Assembly (NCBI RefSeq): GCF_018614615.1
Contig: NZ_JAGGOK010000067.1
Span: forward strand, 1-58,326
DNA from: Streptomyces sp. ISL-100
GTDB taxonomy: Bacteria > Actinomycetota > Actinomycetes > Streptomycetales > Streptomycetaceae
DNA length: 58,326 bases
Direction: 5' to 3'
In this document: one piece after another, positions 25,339 through 33,009 of the stretch
Position numbering within the stretch: position 1 is the stretch's first letter
Layout of the letters: the number at the start of each line of letters is the position of its first letter
Made by a program: the position numbers and the translations under genes
The notes under the pieces: model-generated
Database searches by the model: none
What the model was told of the DNA's origin: nothing
The model's input: only the letters and a program-made list of their open reading frames with translations

Positions 25339-25374
25339 CTGACGCCGCCGGTGACCTCACGCCGACGGCGTCAG
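25339..25374. terminator. Candidate bidirectional terminator
   Basis: Inverted repeat CTGACGCCG (25339-25347) and CGGCGTCAG (25366-25374) with an 18-nt loop, between the end of the plus-strand operon and the stop codon of the convergent arsN1 gene, which it overlaps. No T-tract, as is usual in Streptomyces. Confidence 0.5.
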
Positions 25375-25892
25375 CCGATTTTGGGACTGCGACGCTCCAT
25401 CAGCACCACGTCCCGCCATACGCCACGGTGGCGAGCCACCCGTTCTCGCCTGCCGATGACGCGGAACCCGGCTGTCTCGTGCAGTGCCACACTGGCGACG
25501 TTCTCGGGAAAGATCCCCGCCTGGATGGTCCAGATCCCCGCCGTCTCCGTGGATTCGATCAGCGCTCCGAGCAGCGCGCGCCCCACCCCTGTGCTCCGTG
25601 CAGCGGGGTCTACATAGACCGAGTGCTCGACGACTCCGGCGTACACCGGACGCGCCGAGACGGGAGAAACGGCCGTCCAGCCGACAACCCGACGCTCCGT
25701 CCGGTTCAGTGCCACCAGCCGGTGGGCCGGCAGCTTGGAGGCGTCGAATTCGCTCCAGACCGGAGCGCGTGTCTCGAACGTGGCGTCACCCTCGTCGATC
25801 CCCTTCTGGTAGATCGTCAGGACGTCCACGGCGTGCGCCTGGGTCATGGGGACCAGGACGAGCTCTGCCGAAGACGGTGCTTGCGTATCCAC
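25371..25892 (-). CDS. arsN1: GNAT N-acetyltransferase ArsN1 (arsinothricin/phosphinothricin type)
   Basis: 173 residues of the phosphinothricin acetyltransferase (PAT) group: IYQKGIDEGDATFETRAPVW near the start, VEHSVYVDPAARSTGVGRAL with the acetyl-CoA loop, and GFRVIGRRERVARHRGVWRD with the substrate region near the end. ArsN1 enzymes acetylate the amino group of arsinothricin and detoxify it. GTG at 25892 is supported by GAAGGAG. It lies downstream of arsP on the same strand (137 bp gap), converging with the biosynthetic operon: a self-resistance position, as pat in the bialaphos cluster. Confidence 0.8.
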   Translation of the reverse strand: MDTQAPSSAELVLVPMTQAHAVDVLTIYQKGIDEGDATFETRAPVWSEFDASKLPAHRLVALNRTERRVVGWTAVSPVSARPVYAGVVEHSVYVDPAARSTGVGRALLGALIESTETAGIWTIQAGIFPENVASVALHETAGFRVIGRRERVARHRGVWRDVVLMERRSPKIG

Positions 25893-26029
25893 GGTTTCTC
25901 CTTCATCACCGCGAGTGCTGCACGCGGCTTGTGCCACTGGCCGTTGTGCCGGAATGACAGTGCCCTGCGGCGGGCGTCGTAGCCGGTCGCCGCAGGGGGC
26001 CGACAGTTCTTCTCTCCTCAGGACGTTAC

Positions 26030-27187
26030 TCAGAGGAGCGGCAGTGCCACGAGACCGATGGCGGTGCTGCCCAGCAGGCCGATCCCGAGGTAGAACGCGA
26101 AGACCTTCGTCTTCACGACACTCTTCACCGCGACCATCGCGGGGATCGTGGTCACGGCCCCTCCGAGAAGGAAGGTGACTCCCGCCGCGGCTACCATGCC
26201 CTGGTCCAGGAGGCCTTCGACCACGGGGATCGCGCCGACTCCATTGAGGTAGAGCGGGACGCTGATGAGAGCGGCGAGCACGACCGAGAAGAACCCGTCC
26301 GTGCCGAGCAGGGTGGACACGAAGTCGGTGGGAACGTAGCGGACGATGAGCGCTTCCAGGACGATGGCCAGCAGGAGCCACCTGCCCAGGATGAGCGAGT
26401 CGCTCCAAATCTCCTTGAGGATCTCACCGGCGCGAAGGTTCTTGATGTCGCGCCGGACAAGTACCCGCCAGGGGGTGCCGTCGTCGTCCGCGGGGTTCTG
26501 CGCGGCCGCCGAAGAGCAAGGGCTGCCCGCGTCGCCGGATGCGGCTTCGGGGGAGCAGGAGCCGGCGGCCGGGGCGGGCGCGGAGTCCGTGCCTCCGCAG
26601 CCGCCTTCAGAAACGCCGCCGGAAGCGCCGCCTCCGACCGTGACCGTCGCGGGCGCCGGGGACTTCGCAGCCGAGCACGCCGGTTCAGGCACGGGCACTT
26701 CGGTCTCCGAGCCCGACTTGGCAGGCGCCGCTGCGGTGCTGTCGAGCAGAGGGTTGGCGAACCGGCCGCGCCGCTCCAGTAGGAGCACGAGGAGACCCGC
26801 ACCGAAGCTCAGCACGAGGGCGCCAACGAGGCGCGCCGTCGCGATGGGGAAACCCAGCTGGGCGGCGGACAGTGCGTAGATCTCCGGATCCATGGAGGGA
26901 GAGGCGATCCAGAAGGCCATGACTGCGGAGAGAGGCACGCCGGCTATCAGAAAGCGGCGGATCAGGGGAATGACAGTGAAGGAGCAGAAGGGGCTGAACG
27001 CGCCGATGGCGGTGACGATGGCGATACCAAGGACCCCTCGGCGCCGCTGGGTGAAGCTGCGGCGGGCCACCACGTCGATGGATAGTCGCTGGACGGCGAT
27101 TCCGAGGACGATGGCGACCAGAAACCACGGAAGGTAGTGCAGTACCTCGAACAGCACGAAGAGGCTGAGAGCCCGCAATTCGTCCAC
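26030..27187 (-). CDS. arsP: ArsP-type permease for organoarsenicals, with cysteine-rich loop
   Basis: 385 residues, eight or so membrane helices in two sets (WFLVAIVLGIAVQRLS; GAFSPFCSFTVIPLI; FWIASPSMDPEIYALS; then VPLYLNGVGAIPVVEGLL and GVTFLLGGAVTTIPAMVA). This is the permease (DUF318) family that includes ArsP, which exports trivalent organoarsenicals. A soluble loop of about 110 residues between the halves is Gly/Ala/Ser-rich and has at least four cysteines (PACSAAK, GGCGGT, GSCSPE, SPCSSA). GTG start at 27187. Divergent from the arsR at 27538; the gap has two ATCGA/TCGAT palindromes. Confidence 0.75.
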   Translation of the reverse strand: MDELRALSLFVLFEVLHYLPWFLVAIVLGIAVQRLSIDVVARRSFTQRRRGVLGIAIVTAIGAFSPFCSFTVIPLIRRFLIAGVPLSAVMAFWIASPSMDPEIYALSAAQLGFPIATARLVGALVLSFGAGLLVLLLERRGRFANPLLDSTAAAPAKSGSETEVPVPEPACSAAKSPAPATVTVGGGASGGVSEGGCGGTDSAPAPAAGSCSPEAASGDAGSPCSSAAAQNPADDDGTPWRVLVRRDIKNLRAGEILKEIWSDSLILGRWLLLAIVLEALIVRYVPTDFVSTLLGTDGFFSVVLAALISVPLYLNGVGAIPVVEGLLDQGMVAAAGVTFLLGGAVTTIPAMVAVKSVVKTKVFAFYLGIGLLGSTAIGLVALPLL

Positions 27188-27241
27188 AGGGGGAACCTCT
27201 CTGAGACGGTGACACCGAGGAGGCTTCGTCAGCACCCCCCT

Positions 27242-27270
27242 TTAATCGAATATCGATGATAGACGATTAA
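27242..27270. promoter_or_regulatory. Candidate ArsR operator upstream of arsP
   Basis: TTAATCG-N15-CGATTAA (27242-27248 and 27264-27270), enclosing a second palindrome ATCGA-ATA-TCGAT (27245-27257). It lies 55 bp before the arsP start in an AT-rich patch that stands out from its GC-rich surroundings. Confidence 0.55.
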
Positions 27271-27516
27271 TAATCGGCGCTGCAATGCCTGCAGAGCGCT
27301 ACGGGGCCGGGGCGCGGGGTGCGCGCCCCAGTGATCCGGCCTCTTGGCGCTCGTACCCCTTCAATGCAGGCCGGAAGTGGTGAGCGGGTCGCCTTTTGAC
27401 AGGTCACCGCACGCCGATGCCGAGCGCTCGACCGTCCAGGCAGTGGATGTGACCCCTCGCGAGGGCTGCGGCGTCCCGTCTCGAAACCGCCACGAGCCTT
27501 GCCCTCGCGCCCGGTC
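27271..27516. promoter_or_regulatory. arsP-arsR divergent gap
   Basis: Middle of the 350-bp non-coding gap between arsP and arsR. Apart from the palindromes at its two ends I see no gene or repeat in it. Confidence 0.4.
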
Positions 27517-27532
27517 ATCGAATAACATCGAT
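27517..27532. promoter_or_regulatory. Candidate ArsR operator overlapping the arsR leader
   Basis: ATCGA-N6-TCGAT, ending 5 bp before the ATG of the arsR at 27538. It shares ATCGAATA with the site at 27245, so the same repressor could bind both and control arsP and itself. Confidence 0.55.
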
Positions 27533-27537
27533 GGATC

Positions 27538-27867
27538 ATGAGCGGTACGATGAATGCCCAGCTGATCGACCGAACCACAGCCGAGTCCTACGCGACGTGG
27601 TTCAAGGCCCTCTCCGATCCCACGCGCGTACAGATTCTCAACCTCCTCGCCCTCGCTCCGGGGCCGATGAGCGTCGGAGAGATCGTGGACCGGATGGGCG
27701 TCGGACAGTCGACGGTGTCACACCACCTGAAGCTGCTTGCCGACGTGCGATTCGTCCTGCGTGAGCGTCAGGGCACGTCCATGCTCTACTCGATCAACGT
27801 CGCCTGCGTCGCATGCTTTCCCAGCGCCGCCGATGCCGTCATGGGCCGCCCTGCGGCCTCAGCCTGA
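27538..27867 (+). CDS. ArsR-family repressor (C-terminal C90/C93 type)
   Basis: 109-residue winged-helix repressor, close in layout to the one at 20010: SDPTRVQILNLLALAPGPMS, QSTVSHHLKLLADVRFVLRE, then C90 and C93 in NVACVACFPSAADAV. No cysteine in the classical ELCVC position. Divergent from arsP, with ATCGA-type palindromes on both sides of the gap, so it probably regulates arsP-arsN1 and itself. Relocated cysteines fit sensing of a trivalent organoarsenical. An ArsR of a different type follows 11 bp downstream. Confidence 0.87.
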   Translation: MSGTMNAQLIDRTTAESYATWFKALSDPTRVQILNLLALAPGPMSVGEIVDRMGVGQSTVSHHLKLLADVRFVLRERQGTSMLYSINVACVACFPSAADAVMGRPAASA

Positions 27868-27878
27868 GAAGCGGACCC

Positions 27879-28271
27879 ATGCCTGACGAGAGCGCCCACA
27901 TATCCGCCCCCGCATCCACCTGCTGCCCGCCCATCACGACCGCCGCGCTGTCCGAAGAAGCGGCGGAGATCATGGCCAGGATGTTCAAGGCACTGTCGGA
28001 TCCGGTGAGGCTGAGGCTTCTCTCGCGGGTGGCGTCGCACCCAGCCGGTGAGGCATGTGTATGCGACATAGCGGATGTGGGCGTCTCCCAGCCCACGGTC
28101 AGCCACCATCTCAAGAAGCTCCGCGAGGCGGGCCTGCTCACTTCGGAGCGTCGCGCCACCTGGGTTTATTACCGCTTGGCCCCCGGGGCGCTCGCCGCTC
28201 TCGGCGCTTTCCTGACCGAAACCGGCCTCGCTCGCGTTGAAGAGAAGGTGTTCACGGCGCAGAGCGCCTGA
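27879..28271 (+). CDS. arsR: ArsR-family repressor (C15-C16/C60-C62 type)
   Basis: 130 residues. N-terminal vicinal pair C15-C16 (STCCPPI) plus EACVCDI (C60, C62) in the DNA-binding domain: the same cysteine plan as Corynebacterium CgArsR, where C15, C16 and C55 bind arsenite between subunits. Reading helix around QPTVSHHLKKLREAGLL. ATG at 27879, 11 bp after the preceding arsR. A sister copy lies at 28529-28900 on the other strand. Confidence 0.9.
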   Translation: MPDESAHISAPASTCCPPITTAALSEEAAEIMARMFKALSDPVRLRLLSRVASHPAGEACVCDIADVGVSQPTVSHHLKKLREAGLLTSERRATWVYYRLAPGALAALGAFLTETGLARVEEKVFTAQSA

Positions 28272-28289
28272 TGGTTGCCCGGGTGATGG

Positions 28290-28480
28290 TCAGGTGATGT
28301 GCCGGCTCCGGTGTTCCACCAGGACGGTGTCGCGCCAGGTGCTGTGGCGGAATGGCCCGGATCCCGCCGCCTCCGTGGAGTCGACGAGAGCTTTCAGCTG
28401 CGTCGAGGCGACCCCCGCCCTCGGGTGCCGGGGTGAATGTAGGCGCGGTGCACGACGATGTCGGCGTACGCGCACCAGTC
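28290..28480 (-). pseudogene. GNAT acetyltransferase remnant (arsN-like)
   Basis: Minus-strand pieces in different frames read YADIVVHRAYIHPG, STQLKALVDSTEAAGS and HSTWRDTVLVEHRS. They match in order the central and final parts of the intact arsN1 at 25371-25892 (VYVDPAARSTGVGRALLGAL, IESTETAG, HRGVWRDVVLMERRS), with about 30 residues between them deleted. The 5' half is gone. So a second arsN-type gene existed here and has decayed. Confidence 0.6.
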
Positions 28481-28528
28481 GTCACGATGGCGAGGGTGGG
28501 CGTGTGGTGGAATCCCGGGGTTTTCAGG

Positions 28529-28900
28529 TCAGGCTGTGGCGGCCTTGGTGAGGACCTGTCCCATGGCGGCGAGGACGGACGGTTCGACCCGGTAGTAGAC
28601 CCATGTGCCGCGCCGTTCGGAAGAGAGCAGCCCGGCTTCCTTGAGCTTCTTCAGGTGGTGGGAGACGGTCGGCTGGGAGACGCCCACGTCGGAGATGTCG
28701 CAAACGCACGCCTCACCGGCCTCATGGGAGGCGACGGCCGAGAAGAGCCGCAGCCGGACCGGATCACCAAGCGCCTTGAACATCACGGCGGTCCGCTCGG
28801 CCTCCTCGGCCGTCAATGGACGCTCGTTCAGCGGCGGGCAGCACGGTTCAACGGTGGCCTCCAGGAGCGGCAGCACCTTTACCTCGGATACCTCGGACAT
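28529..28900 (-). CDS. arsR: ArsR-family repressor (C20-C21/C65-C67 type)
   Basis: 123 residues, paralogue of the repressor at 27879 (FKALGDPVRLRLFSAVASHE, EACVCDISDVGVSQPTVSHH, LKKLKEAGLLSSERRGTWVY). N-terminal pair EPCCPPL and CVC motif both present. It starts beside the palindrome at 28909-28924. The genes it once controlled on this side (a monooxygenase and an acetyltransferase) are now pseudogenes; the functional flavoprotein gene at 29741 is farther away. Confidence 0.9.
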   Translation of the reverse strand: MSEVSEVKVLPLLEATVEPCCPPLNERPLTAEEAERTAVMFKALGDPVRLRLFSAVASHEAGEACVCDISDVGVSQPTVSHHLKKLKEAGLLSSERRGTWVYYRVEPSVLAAMGQVLTKAATA

Positions 28901-28908
28901 GCCCGTAT

Positions 28909-28924
28909 TTTGACATATGTCGAA
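28909..28924. promoter_or_regulatory. ArsR-type operator, core GACATATGTC
   Basis: TTTGACATATGTCGAA: a perfect 10-bp palindrome (28912-28921) flanked by TT and AA, 8 bp before the start of the minus-strand arsR. This is the form of many ArsR/SmtB-family operators. A related sequence, TTGACATACATCG, stands before the radical-SAM operon (14230-14242). Confidence 0.65.
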
Positions 28925-28939
28925 CCAGGTGGATAGGGC

Positions 28940-29655
28940 TACGGCTGCCGCAGGTCCCGAGCCGGACGGCGTGCCACGCGCCTGGCGTCACGTCCGACTC
29001 CCCGCAAAGACGCCGATGACAGGCTCCGCTGCCACTCCGGGCTGACATGGGCGAGGCGCGGGTGATCATCGTGTCCACATCCTCCTTCGAGCCGTCGGCC
29101 CACGTAACAGCCGGGCCGTCGATCGACGTGAAAGGGAGCGGTGACCCGGCCGACTCCACGGCGACGGCGGCGCGAGAGTGACGGTCGTCGGCCATCGAGG
29201 CTCACGCGCGTGACCGCCGACGACCACGACCCGCTGGCCGGCGTACGGTCCGGCGTTCGACACCCCGAGGCGTGCAGCAGCGTCCCGGCGAACGTGTCGG
29301 GCCCGGGCGGGCGAGGCGGCTTCGGTCGGTGGAAGCCGCTGGTGGCAGTGACGACGGGCCGCACCCCAAGAACCCGCCCGTCAACGAGCTGGAGTGTGGA
29401 GTCCCTGCCGTCCGTATGTACGGAGGAGACCCGCTGTTCCGTGCGGATGCCGGCATCCAACTGCTCGGCGTACCGCAGCAGGTGGGCCACGGTCGGGATC
29501 GCCGCCGAACGCCAGCCCAGGCGGTGAGCTGTGCCGCGCTGGTGAGAACAGGGTGAGGCTGTCGTAGTGCTGCGGCCAAGACCTGGCCGCCGGTCCTGAC
29601 GTCTCCAGGACCACGGGCTGAAGGTGCTTCCGCAAGGGCGCGGCATCGACGAATG
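28940..29655 (-). pseudogene. FAD-dependent monooxygenase remnant (ArsO-like)
   Basis: Minus-strand fragments in several frames: HLLRYAEQLDAGIRTEQRVS, LQLVDGRVLGVRPVVTATSG, FHRPKPPRPPGPDTFAGTLL (linker), PYAGQRVVVVGG (NADPH loop), then PLPFTSIDGPAVTWADGSKE. They follow the order of ArsO-type flavin monooxygenases. At least three frameshifts and the lost FAD loop make it non-functional. Together with the acetyltransferase scrap at 28.3 kb it suggests an older duplicate of the arsenic-resistance block. Confidence 0.65.
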
Positions 29656-29740
29656 TCTATGTTGACGCTCATCGAAACAAGTGCGATGCTGTTGGCAGCG
29701 CAGGAGATCGACGGATGTCGAAATAGCTTAGGGAGTCGCC

Positions 29741-31105
29741 GTGAACGCCAACGCCACCGACCAGACCCAGTTGCCTGTCGTCGTCATCGGGGCAGGCCCG
29801 ACCGGCCTGGCCGCCGCCGCCCACCTCGTCGAACGGGGCCTGGAGCCCCTGGTTCTGGAGCGCGGATCGCATGCCGGCGCGGCAGTGCGCGAGTGGGCGC
29901 ACGTCCGGCTCTTCTCCCCTTGGGGCGAGGTCACTGACCCGGCTGCCCAGAAGCTTCTCGCGCCGACCGGCTGGACGCAGCCCGACGCGAACGCCTACCC
30001 GAGCGGCGGCGACTGGGCGGAGAAGTACCTGCAGCCGCTCGCCGACGCCCTCGACGGCAAGGTCCGCTACGGCGCCACGGTCACCGGCGTCTCCCGCCTA
30101 GGCCGCGACCGCGTCGTCGACGCCGACCGGGAGCAGCAGCCTTTCACCATCCGCATCACCCTCACCGACGGCACCGAGGAGCGCATCCTCGCCCGCGCCG
30201 TGATCGACGCCTCCGGCACCTGGTCCACCCCCGGCCCCCTCGGAGGCGACGGACTCCCGGCCCTCGGCGAACACGCGGCGGCCGACCGGATCGCCTACCG
30301 CGTCCCCGACCTCAAGGACCCGGCCATCCGCGCCCGCTACTCCGGCAAGCGCACTGCCGTCGTCGGCTCCGGCGCCTCCGCGTTCACCGCCCTCGCATAT
30401 CTCGCCGACCTGGCCAAGGAAGCCCCCGCCACCCACTCCGTGTGGATCCTGCGCCGCGGCCTCAGCAGCTCCACCTTCGGCGGCGGCACCGCCGATCAGC
30501 TCCCCGCCCGCGGCGCCCTCGGCCTCGCCGCCAAGGCAGCAGTCGACGACGGGTACGCCGACGCGGTCACCGGCTTCCGCACCGCCGCCGTCGAGAAGAA
30601 CGGCAACCAACTGGTCCTCACCTCCGACGACGGCCGCCGCCTTGACCCAGTCGACGAAGTCATCGTCCTCACCGGCCTGCGCCCGGACCTGTCCTTCGTC
30701 TCCGAGTTGCGCTTCAGCCTCGACGAGCGGCTCCAGGCACCGCTCGAGCTCGCCCCGCTGATCGACCCCAATCAGCACTCCTGCGGCACCGTCTACCCGC
30801 ACGGCGTCAACGAGCTCTCCCACCCGGAGAAGGACGTCTACCTCGTCGGTATGAAGAGCTACGGCCGCTCCACGGCCTTCCTCGCCATGACCGGATACGA
30901 GCAGGTCCGCTCCATCGCCGCTTCCCTCGCCGGCGACAAGGAAGCCGCCGAACGCGTCGAACTCACCCTCCCCGAGACCGGAGTGTGCGGCGGCGCCGGC
31001 CTCTTCGAGCAGCCCGAAGCCGAAGAAGCCACCAGCGGCGGATGCTGCGCCGCACCGGCCACGCTCACCATCGGCGCCCCCGCCGCCTCCTCCGGCGGCT
31101 GCTGA
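29741..31105 (+). CDS. FAD-dependent oxidoreductase with cysteine-rich tail
   Basis: 454 residues from a GTG at 29741 behind AGGGAG. FAD loop GAGPTG (17-22), NAD(P) loop GSGASA near residue 210, and GMKSYGRSTAFLAMTGYEQV near the C-terminus. The last 40 residues carry VCGGAGL, SGGCC and a terminal SSGGC. It resembles the flavoproteins often found next to ars genes in actinobacteria; the reaction is unknown, perhaps oxidation of a trivalent arsenical. An MFS pump gene starts 6 bp after its stop, so oxidation and export may be coupled. Confidence 0.75.
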   Translation: MNANATDQTQLPVVVIGAGPTGLAAAAHLVERGLEPLVLERGSHAGAAVREWAHVRLFSPWGEVTDPAAQKLLAPTGWTQPDANAYPSGGDWAEKYLQPLADALDGKVRYGATVTGVSRLGRDRVVDADREQQPFTIRITLTDGTEERILARAVIDASGTWSTPGPLGGDGLPALGEHAAADRIAYRVPDLKDPAIRARYSGKRTAVVGSGASAFTALAYLADLAKEAPATHSVWILRRGLSSSTFGGGTADQLPARGALGLAAKAAVDDGYADAVTGFRTAAVEKNGNQLVLTSDDGRRLDPVDEVIVLTGLRPDLSFVSELRFSLDERLQAPLELAPLIDPNQHSCGTVYPHGVNELSHPEKDVYLVGMKSYGRSTAFLAMTGYEQVRSIAASLAGDKEAAERVELTLPETGVCGGAGLFEQPEAEEATSGGCCAAPATLTIGAPAASSGGC

Positions 31106-31110
31106 CCGAC

Positions 31111-32340
31111 GTGCCGACGACCAAGGCCGGCGTGGCCGCGACCGGGACAGGGGTCCGGTCGCGCCCACGCGCCGTTCTGCCCGCTCTGTGCGCCACCCAG
31201 ATCACCAGCTGGGGCGTCGTCTACTACGCCTTCCCGGTCCTCAACTCCCGCATCACCGCCGACACCGGCTGGTCCCCGACCACCACCACGGCCGCCTTCT
31301 CCGGGGCCCTACTCGTCTCCGCCCTGGCGGGCATACCCATCGGCCGGATCCTCGACCGGCGCGGCCCGCGCGCCGTGATGACAACCGGTTCCGTCCTCGC
31401 CGTACTGTCCCTGCTCACCATCGCCCACGCACCCAACCTGGCGACTTTCGTGGCCGGATGGCTGCTGGCCGGTACTGCCATGGCCGCCACCTTCTACCAC
31501 CCCGCCTTCGCCGCCCTCACCCGCTGGTGGGGCGACGACCGCGTCCGTGCCCTCACCGTCGTCACCCTCGCCGGAGGCCTCGCCTCCACGGTCTTCGCGC
31601 CCCTGACCGCAGCCCTCGCCGAACACTTCAGCTGGCGAACCACCTACACCGTCCTGGCGGTCGTCCTCGGCGTCATAACCATCCCCGCACACGCACTGGC
31701 GCTACGTTCGCCATGGCCATCAGCCCCCACCGCCGCCGGTCAATCCCTCACCCCAGCGCCGCCCGTGGCCCGCAGCCGCCCCTTCCTCCTCCTGGCCGCG
31801 GCGCTCACCCTGTCAGGATTCGCGATGTACGCCGTCGTCATGGGCCTCGTACCACTCCTGACCGAACGCGGAGCCACCACCACCGAAGCCGCCTGGGCGC
31901 TCGGGCTCGGAGGCGCAGGCCAGACCCTCGGCCGCACCCTCTACGCCACCGTCGCCCGCCACACCAGCGTCACCGCCCGCACCGCCGCCCTCGTCGCAGC
32001 CGGCGGAGCCACCACCGCCGCCCTCGCACTCATCCCAGGACCACTCCCACTCCTGGTCCTCCTGGCCGTCATCGCGGGCACGGTACGCGGCAACCTCACC
32101 CTCCTCCAGGCCACCGCCGTCACCGACCGCTGGGGCACCACCCACTACGGACGCCTCTCCGGCCTCCTCAGCGCCCCCGCCTCCATCACCGCCGCCCTCG
32201 CTCCCTTCGCCGGCGCTGCTTTGGCCGGCCCTCTTGGCGGCTACCCAGCCCTCTTCCTCCTCCTCGCCGCCTTCTCCCTGGCCGCAGCGCTGCTCGCCCT
32301 CGGCACCAAAACGCCTCGTGAACTCGTGCAATCCAGCTGA
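31111..32340 (+). CDS. MFS transporter paired with the flavoprotein
   Basis: 409 residues from a GTG at 31111 (VPTTKAGVAATG), about 12 helices: ALCATQITSWGVVYYAFPVL, IPIGRILDRRGPRAVMTTG (MFS loop 2-3 motif), LLAAALTLSGFAMYAVVMGL and so on. Monocarboxylate-porter-like in its N-terminal segment. Likely exports an arsenical or another product of the preceding enzyme; this rests on position. The frame is open further upstream, but the flavoprotein gene occupies it. Confidence 0.78.
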   Translation: MPTTKAGVAATGTGVRSRPRAVLPALCATQITSWGVVYYAFPVLNSRITADTGWSPTTTTAAFSGALLVSALAGIPIGRILDRRGPRAVMTTGSVLAVLSLLTIAHAPNLATFVAGWLLAGTAMAATFYHPAFAALTRWWGDDRVRALTVVTLAGGLASTVFAPLTAALAEHFSWRTTYTVLAVVLGVITIPAHALALRSPWPSAPTAAGQSLTPAPPVARSRPFLLLAAALTLSGFAMYAVVMGLVPLLTERGATTTEAAWALGLGGAGQTLGRTLYATVARHTSVTARTAALVAAGGATTAALALIPGPLPLLVLLAVIAGTVRGNLTLLQATAVTDRWGTTHYGRLSGLLSAPASITAALAPFAGAALAGPLGGYPALFLLLAAFSLAAALLALGTKTPRELVQSS

Positions 32341-32344
32341 GCGC

Positions 32345-32960
32345 TGCCGACCCGCCAAGGACCCCTTCGCCGCGGCGACCACCTCGCGAGGATGCTCGCC
32401 GGCGGCGATGACGGAGTTGTCCGCGATCGACGCGTGCCGGCCGCCTTCGCGCAGGACGGCCAGCGTCGTGTCCAGGACCCCGCCGACGCAGTCCGGGACG
32501 ACATCGACTCCGCCCGGCGCGAGTGTCCGGACGGGTTCGACAACTCCCTCGCCGTACTCTGCGGGCTCCGCGCCGAGTTCGGGGAGCCGGTCGTGATTGG
32601 CGGCGGAGGCGGTACCAATGACCAGGGCGCCGAGGGCACGTGCGATCTGCACCGCCAGCGATTCCACACCGCCGGCGGCGCCATGGATGAGTACGGTGTC
32701 ACCCGGACCGGTGCACAGGGGCGTCAGCACCTGGTAACCGTGAGACCGGCCAGCGGCAGACCGCGGCCTGGTCCCAGGTCAGTGACGCGGGCCGGCGGGC
32801 GAGGGCCCGCACGGGGACGGTGACGAACTCGGCGAAGGTGCGACCGTGCACGCAGTCCTTGCGCGCGTAGGCGATGACCTCGTCGCCCACCGCGAACTCG
32901 TGCGCGTCGATACCCACTTGCTCGACGATCCTGGCGACGTCCCAGCCGGGGGACCACGGG
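32345..32960 (-). pseudogene. Zinc-less alcohol dehydrogenase/quinone oxidoreductase remnant
   Basis: Minus-strand reading: GIDAHEFAVGDEVIAYARKD, FVTVPVRALARRPASLTWDQ, then a frameshift near 32720 and LTPLCTGPGDTVLIHGAAGG (NADPH loop), LAVQIARALGALVIGTA, VDVVPDCVGGVLDTTL. This is the middle of an MDR-family NADP-dependent oxidoreductase. The N-terminal 50 or so residues and the C-terminus are missing, cut by the transposase remnant on one side and the MFS gene on the other. Confidence 0.75.
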
Positions 32961-33009
32961 GAAGAACGTTCCTATCAGGTCCTTCAGCCGTCGGCCATGA
33001 TCTTCCGTG

